DNA of 64,000 nucleotides from contig JAGIAT010000003.1 in the NCBI GenBank assembly GCA_017744715.1, forward strand, positions 1 through 64,000. Reading direction: 5' to 3'. The DNA comes from Niabella sp. (lineage in GTDB: Bacteria > Bacteroidota > Bacteroidia > Chitinophagales > Chitinophagaceae). Below are positions 60,976 through 64,000 of the stretch, in pieces. A model generated the notes under the pieces. It searched no databases. It was given only the letters and a program-made list of their open reading frames with translations, and was not told the DNA's origin. Numbering within the stretch: position 1 is the stretch's first letter; every line of letters starts with the position of its first letter. Position numbers and translations under genes: made by a program.

Positions 60976-62130
60976 ATGATTATTGAACAGCGATTCACTA
61001 TAAACTATCATTACAATGTGTATTTTATTGCGGATGTTTTTAGTACCCGCAATACCACATTCGGCGATATCCTGTCAACCCATTCCAGCAGCGGGTTTTC
61101 CCCATCCCTGTTGTTTGTCATCGACAGCAATGTAGGCATCCGGCATCCGCAGCTACAGCCGGCTATAAAAAATTACCTGGATAAACGGGTACCGGGCAAA
61201 CTGAACACCTATTTTTTAGTGATCCCGGGCGGCGAAAAAGCCAAGGAAAATGACAATGCGTACCAGACCATCCTCCGGGCGATCAATCAATATAATATCG
61301 ACCGCCACTCGTTTGTCATCGCCATCGGAGGCGGCGCGGTTTGTGACGTTACCGGTTTTGCAGCAACCGTTGCCCACCGGGGCATTAAGCTGATCCGCAT
61401 CCCTACTACCACGCTGGCTCAAAATGACGCCGCCATCGGTGTAAAAAATGGCATCAATGCATTTGATAAGAAAAACTTTTTAGGAACCTTCGCCCCCCCG
61501 GTTGCCGTTATCAATGACGGTACTTTTCTAAAAACACTCTCACAAAGAATCTGGATCTCCGGGATTTCCGAAGCCATAAAAGTGGCCCTGATCAAGGATG
61601 CCCGGTTCTTTGAACGGATAGAGCAGCTTGCTCCTGCCATAGCCGAAAGAGATGAAGCGGCGATGCAGGAAACCATTATTGAATGCGCCAGACTGCACCT
61701 GCAACACATTGCAAACGGAGATCCCTTTGAAGCAGGTTCGTCAAGGCCACTGGATTTCGGCCACTGGAGTGCGCATAAGTTAGAGCGCATGTCCGACTAC
61801 AAATTATTGCATGGAGAAGCGGTTGCCATCGGCATGGCCCTGGATTGCACCTATGCCAACCTGATGGGATACCTGGATACGGATGCGCTGGACCGGATAC
61901 TTGAGCTGTTATTGCATCTGAACCTGCCCATTGCACATCCGCTGCTGGAGCGCACCGAAGCATTACTGCACGGGCTGCATGAATTCTGCGCTCACCTGGG
62001 AGGTGTATTAACCATACCCCTGTTAACCAGCATTGGCCATGCCCGTAATGTAACCTTTATCGATGAGCAGGTGATGCAGCAAGCCGCCAAAAGATTAATC
62101 ACCATTTCTCAATCCACTTCTCTCGTATAG
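60976..62130 (+). CDS. eboD: EboD, sugar-phosphate cyclase / 3-dehydroquinate-synthase-like
   Basis: A 384-residue member of the sugar-phosphate cyclase superfamily. NAD site: AIGGGAVCDVTGF (residues 116-128). Metal ligands: Glu199 in SGISEAIKVALIKD, His263 in LDFGHWSAHKLE and His279 in LHGEAVAIGM; IPTTTLAQNDAAIGVKNGIN is the substrate/lid region. The housekeeping AroB would be recognised by a different context, so the ebo assignment rests on the neighbours and on the divergent cyclase sequence. It probably makes a carbocyclic intermediate from a sugar phosphate. It starts 9 bp past eboC and ends 4 bp before eboE. Confidence 0.93.
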   Translation: MIIEQRFTINYHYNVYFIADVFSTRNTTFGDILSTHSSSGFSPSLLFVIDSNVGIRHPQLQPAIKNYLDKRVPGKLNTYFLVIPGGEKAKENDNAYQTILRAINQYNIDRHSFVIAIGGGAVCDVTGFAATVAHRGIKLIRIPTTTLAQNDAAIGVKNGINAFDKKNFLGTFAPPVAVINDGTFLKTLSQRIWISGISEAIKVALIKDARFFERIEQLAPAIAERDEAAMQETIIECARLHLQHIANGDPFEAGSSRPLDFGHWSAHKLERMSDYKLLHGEAVAIGMALDCTYANLMGYLDTDALDRILELLLHLNLPIAHPLLERTEALLHGLHEFCAHLGGVLTIPLLTSIGHARNVTFIDEQVMQQAAKRLITISQSTSLV

Positions 62131-62134
62131 TATC

Positions 62135-63346
62135 ATGATCACCAACTACGGGCATCTTACCTATTGCAGCAATATTCATTCGGGAGAATCCTGGGCAGCG
62201 CATTTTGACCAGCTCCGGAAATACGTTCCGGAAATCAAAAAAAAATGCAGCCCCCGCTCCCCGATGGGCATCGGCCTAAGACTGTCGGCCATTGCAGCCC
62301 GGGCCCTTTCAAAGAAAAATGAAATCCTGCGGTTTCAAAACTGGCTGAACGAACAAAACGCTTATGTTTTTACCATTAACGGATTTCCTTATGGCGGTTT
62401 TCATAAAACCATTGTAAAAGACCAGGTGCATACGCCGGACTGGACCACGGCAAAACGCGTTGTATACACCAGGCAGCTGGCAGATATACTGGCAGCACTG
62501 CTGCCGGACAAAATGGAAGGCAGCATTTCCACTTCGCCGTTAAGCTACCGTTACTGGCATAAAAATGAAGCGGCAACAAACAAGGCCGTAGATACCTCCA
62601 CACGCAACCTGGTTGCGGTGGTTGAGCATTTAGTAAGGCTGCATCAACAATCCGGGAAAATTATTTCCATCGCTATCGAACCCGAGCCCGACGGCATTTT
62701 AACAGACACGGCAACGTTTATCCATTGGTATAAAAATGTGTTACTGAAAACGGGTGCAAAGCAGCTCAGTCAAAAACTGGATGTCCCGCTTTCAAAGGCA
62801 ACAGCGCTTTTAAAAAAGCATGTCCGGCTGTGTTATGATATCTGTCATGCAGCGGTTAACTATGAAGTACATGCGAACCAGATCATACAGCTGCAAAGAG
62901 CAGGGATCCGAATCGGTAAAATACAGATCAGCGCCGCCTTAAAAGCAAGCTTCACCAAAAAAAAGGCGCAGAACGATCGGCTCCTGGAAGCCATCAATCA
63001 GTTCCTGGAACCAACCTACCTGCACCAGGTGATCAGCCGCAATGATCAGCAGGAGCTTTCGGTATATCCCGACCTGCCGGAAGCGCTGAAAAGCGTTGAA
63101 GCAGCACCGGCCAAAGAATGGCGGATCCATTACCATGTACCCATTTTCACCAAAAAGATTCCTCCTTTATCGACAACACAGGATGATATTGTAACGCTTT
63201 TAACTATTCATAAACAAACACCCCTCACCCAACACCTGGAAATTGAAACATATACCTGGGAGGTGTTACCCACTCCTTTGAAAAAAGACATTGCAGGTTC
63301 CATTACCAGGGAAATGAAATGGGTGATCAAACAACTGAACAAATAG
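62135..63346 (+). CDS. eboE: EboE, xylose-isomerase-like metabolite traffic protein
   Basis: A 403-residue TIM-barrel protein of the xylose-isomerase-like superfamily. The family start GHLTYCSNIHSGESW is present, then LRLSAIAARALS, FTINGFPYGGFHKTIVKDQVHTPDW, IAIEPEPDGILTD and VRLCYDICHAAVNYE with likely metal ligands Glu, Asp and His, and ERIGKIQIS-type strands. No signal peptide. It is called metabolite traffic protein in ebo clusters, but its reaction is unknown. It lies 4 bp after eboD and 2 bp before eboF. Confidence 0.92.
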   Translation: MITNYGHLTYCSNIHSGESWAAHFDQLRKYVPEIKKKCSPRSPMGIGLRLSAIAARALSKKNEILRFQNWLNEQNAYVFTINGFPYGGFHKTIVKDQVHTPDWTTAKRVVYTRQLADILAALLPDKMEGSISTSPLSYRYWHKNEAATNKAVDTSTRNLVAVVEHLVRLHQQSGKIISIAIEPEPDGILTDTATFIHWYKNVLLKTGAKQLSQKLDVPLSKATALLKKHVRLCYDICHAAVNYEVHANQIIQLQRAGIRIGKIQISAALKASFTKKKAQNDRLLEAINQFLEPTYLHQVISRNDQQELSVYPDLPEALKSVEAAPAKEWRIHYHVPIFTKKIPPLSTTQDDIVTLLTIHKQTPLTQHLEIETYTWEVLPTPLKKDIAGSITREMKWVIKQLNK

Positions 63347-63348
63347 TC

Positions 63349-64000
63349 ATGCAAAAAACGGTTGTCATCAATATTGTAGGATTATCAAAATCGATCCTTC
63401 CTTTAATGCCATTTGTGAACCGCTATGCCGCACAGCACCGGCTGCGCATAATTGAGCCCATGCTGCCGGCCGTTACAACAGCGGTACAAACAACCTACCT
63501 CACCGGCAAATGGCCTTCCGAAACCGGTATTGTAGGAAACGGCTGGTATGACCGCACCGACAGTGAAGTAAAATTCTGGAAACAATCCAACCACCTGGTA
63601 CAGTCAAAAAAAATATGGGAGGCGGCAAAAGAAGCCGATCCCTCTTTTACCTGCAGCAATATGTTCTGGTGGTATAATATGTATTCGTCCGTTGATTACA
63701 GCGCTACACCGCGCCCCAATTATCTTGCAGACGGAAGGAAGATACCCGACTGCTATACCCATCCTGCATCATTGCGGGATACGCTGCAACAGGAGCTGGG
63801 AACATTTCCGCTTTTCCAGTTTTGGGGACCGGGTGCCAATATAAAATCATCTCAGTGGATTGCCAATGCAGCGGTAAAAACCGATCGGCAACATCATCCC
63901 ACATTAACACTGATCTATTTACCGCATTTAGATTACTGCCTGCAAAAGTTTGGGCCAGAGGCGGCCTCCATAAAAAATGAATGCCTCGAAATGGATGGGG
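63349..64000 (+). CDS. eboF: EboF, alkaline-phosphatase-superfamily protein, partial at right edge
   Basis: An ATG at 63349 opens a frame of 217 codons that runs off the window. The translation has VVINIVGLSKSILP, then MLPAVTTAVQTTYLTGKWPSETGIVGNGWYDR, which is the nucleophile region of the nucleotide pyrophosphatase/phosphodiesterase branch of the alkaline phosphatase superfamily, followed by SFTCSNMFWWYNMYSSVDYSATPRPNY. It completes the ebo order A-F. The C-terminal half, including the second metal site, is outside the window. Probable role: phosphoester hydrolysis of the ebo intermediate. Confidence 0.92.
   Translation, partial: MQKTVVINIVGLSKSILPLMPFVNRYAAQHRLRIIEPMLPAVTTAVQTTYLTGKWPSETGIVGNGWYDRTDSEVKFWKQSNHLVQSKKIWEAAKEADPSFTCSNMFWWYNMYSSVDYSATPRPNYLADGRKIPDCYTHPASLRDTLQQELGTFPLFQFWGPGANIKSSQWIANAAVKTDRQHHPTLTLIYLPHLDYCLQKFGPEAASIKNECLEMDG

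Noticed and set aside
60976..62130. 3-dehydroquinate synthase as housekeeping AroB
   Set aside because: It lies in a clear eboABC-D-EF order, and the sequence around the metal and lid residues is divergent from AroB; it is called EboD.

Overview
The window looks like a chromosomal segment of a Bacteroidota bacterium, most likely Chitinophagaceae (Chitinophaga/Niabella-like; genus not decidable). The signs are two SusC/SusD pairs, SusD-linked lipoproteins of the DUF4998, DUF4959/DUF5000 and DUF5017 types, RHS proteins with DUF6443 and DUF5977 domains, TAnnTTTG-type promoter boxes, mostly weak Shine-Dalgarno sequences, and many RRxFI/V twin-arginine (Tat) signals. I saw no rRNA, tRNA, CRISPR array or insertion sequence.

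Layout. (1) 1-6442, minus strand: two tandem RHS-type cell-surface/polymorphic-toxin genes, the first running off the left edge. The second is AT-rich and ends in five near-identical DUF5977 repeats. (2) 7254-8148: an ArsR regulator and SRPBCC protein pair with a clear palindromic operator/promoter. (3) 8238-31534, almost all minus strand: a polysaccharide-utilisation-type locus. It holds two SusC/SusD pairs, three accessory surface lipoproteins, two beta-propeller proteins, a GH43-like enzyme, an SGNH hydrolase (plus strand), an alpha/beta hydrolase and a Tat-exported DegT-type aminotransferase. (4) 31809-33894: a duplicated promoter/operator module, a Tat-exported Gfo/Idh oxidoreductase and a DeoR-family regulator. 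(5) 34211-40470, minus strand: a second Tat-exported DegT aminotransferase, a Tat-exported enolase-superfamily enzyme, a DHDPS-family aldolase/lyase, an SDR-like protein and a divergent NRAMP-fold transporter. (6) 40657-47223, plus strand: GH20 hexosaminidase, MurQ etherase, FucP-type sugar porter, a third Tat-exported DegT aminotransferase and a Tat-exported amidohydrolase, closed by a terminator. (7) 47366-57684: a ceramidase-like hydrolase, an unrecognised secreted protein, a duplicated two-gene amidohydrolase cassette and a heparinase II/III-type lyase. (8) 57984-64000: a TMEM220-family membrane protein followed by eboA-eboF, the last cut by the right edge.

How the genes may work together. 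Regions 3-7 read as one large programme for taking up and breaking down a complex amino- and acid-sugar glycan. SusCD import is followed by an unusual set of enzymes sent to the periplasm by Tat with their cofactors already bound. Four promoters (upstream of both SusC genes, of GH20 and of MurQ) share GCG half-sites spaced 11 bp apart, suggesting one regulon, probably under the DeoR protein at 33145. The ebo operon is a conserved cluster thought to handle or export a metabolite across the inner membrane; its link to the catabolic genes is only positional.

The strongest candidates for an undescribed system are the Tat-exported aminotransferase/oxidoreductase/enolase group, the duplicated amidohydrolase pairs in which only one partner has a Tat signal, and the NRAMP-fold transporter that lacks the family's metal-binding motifs.
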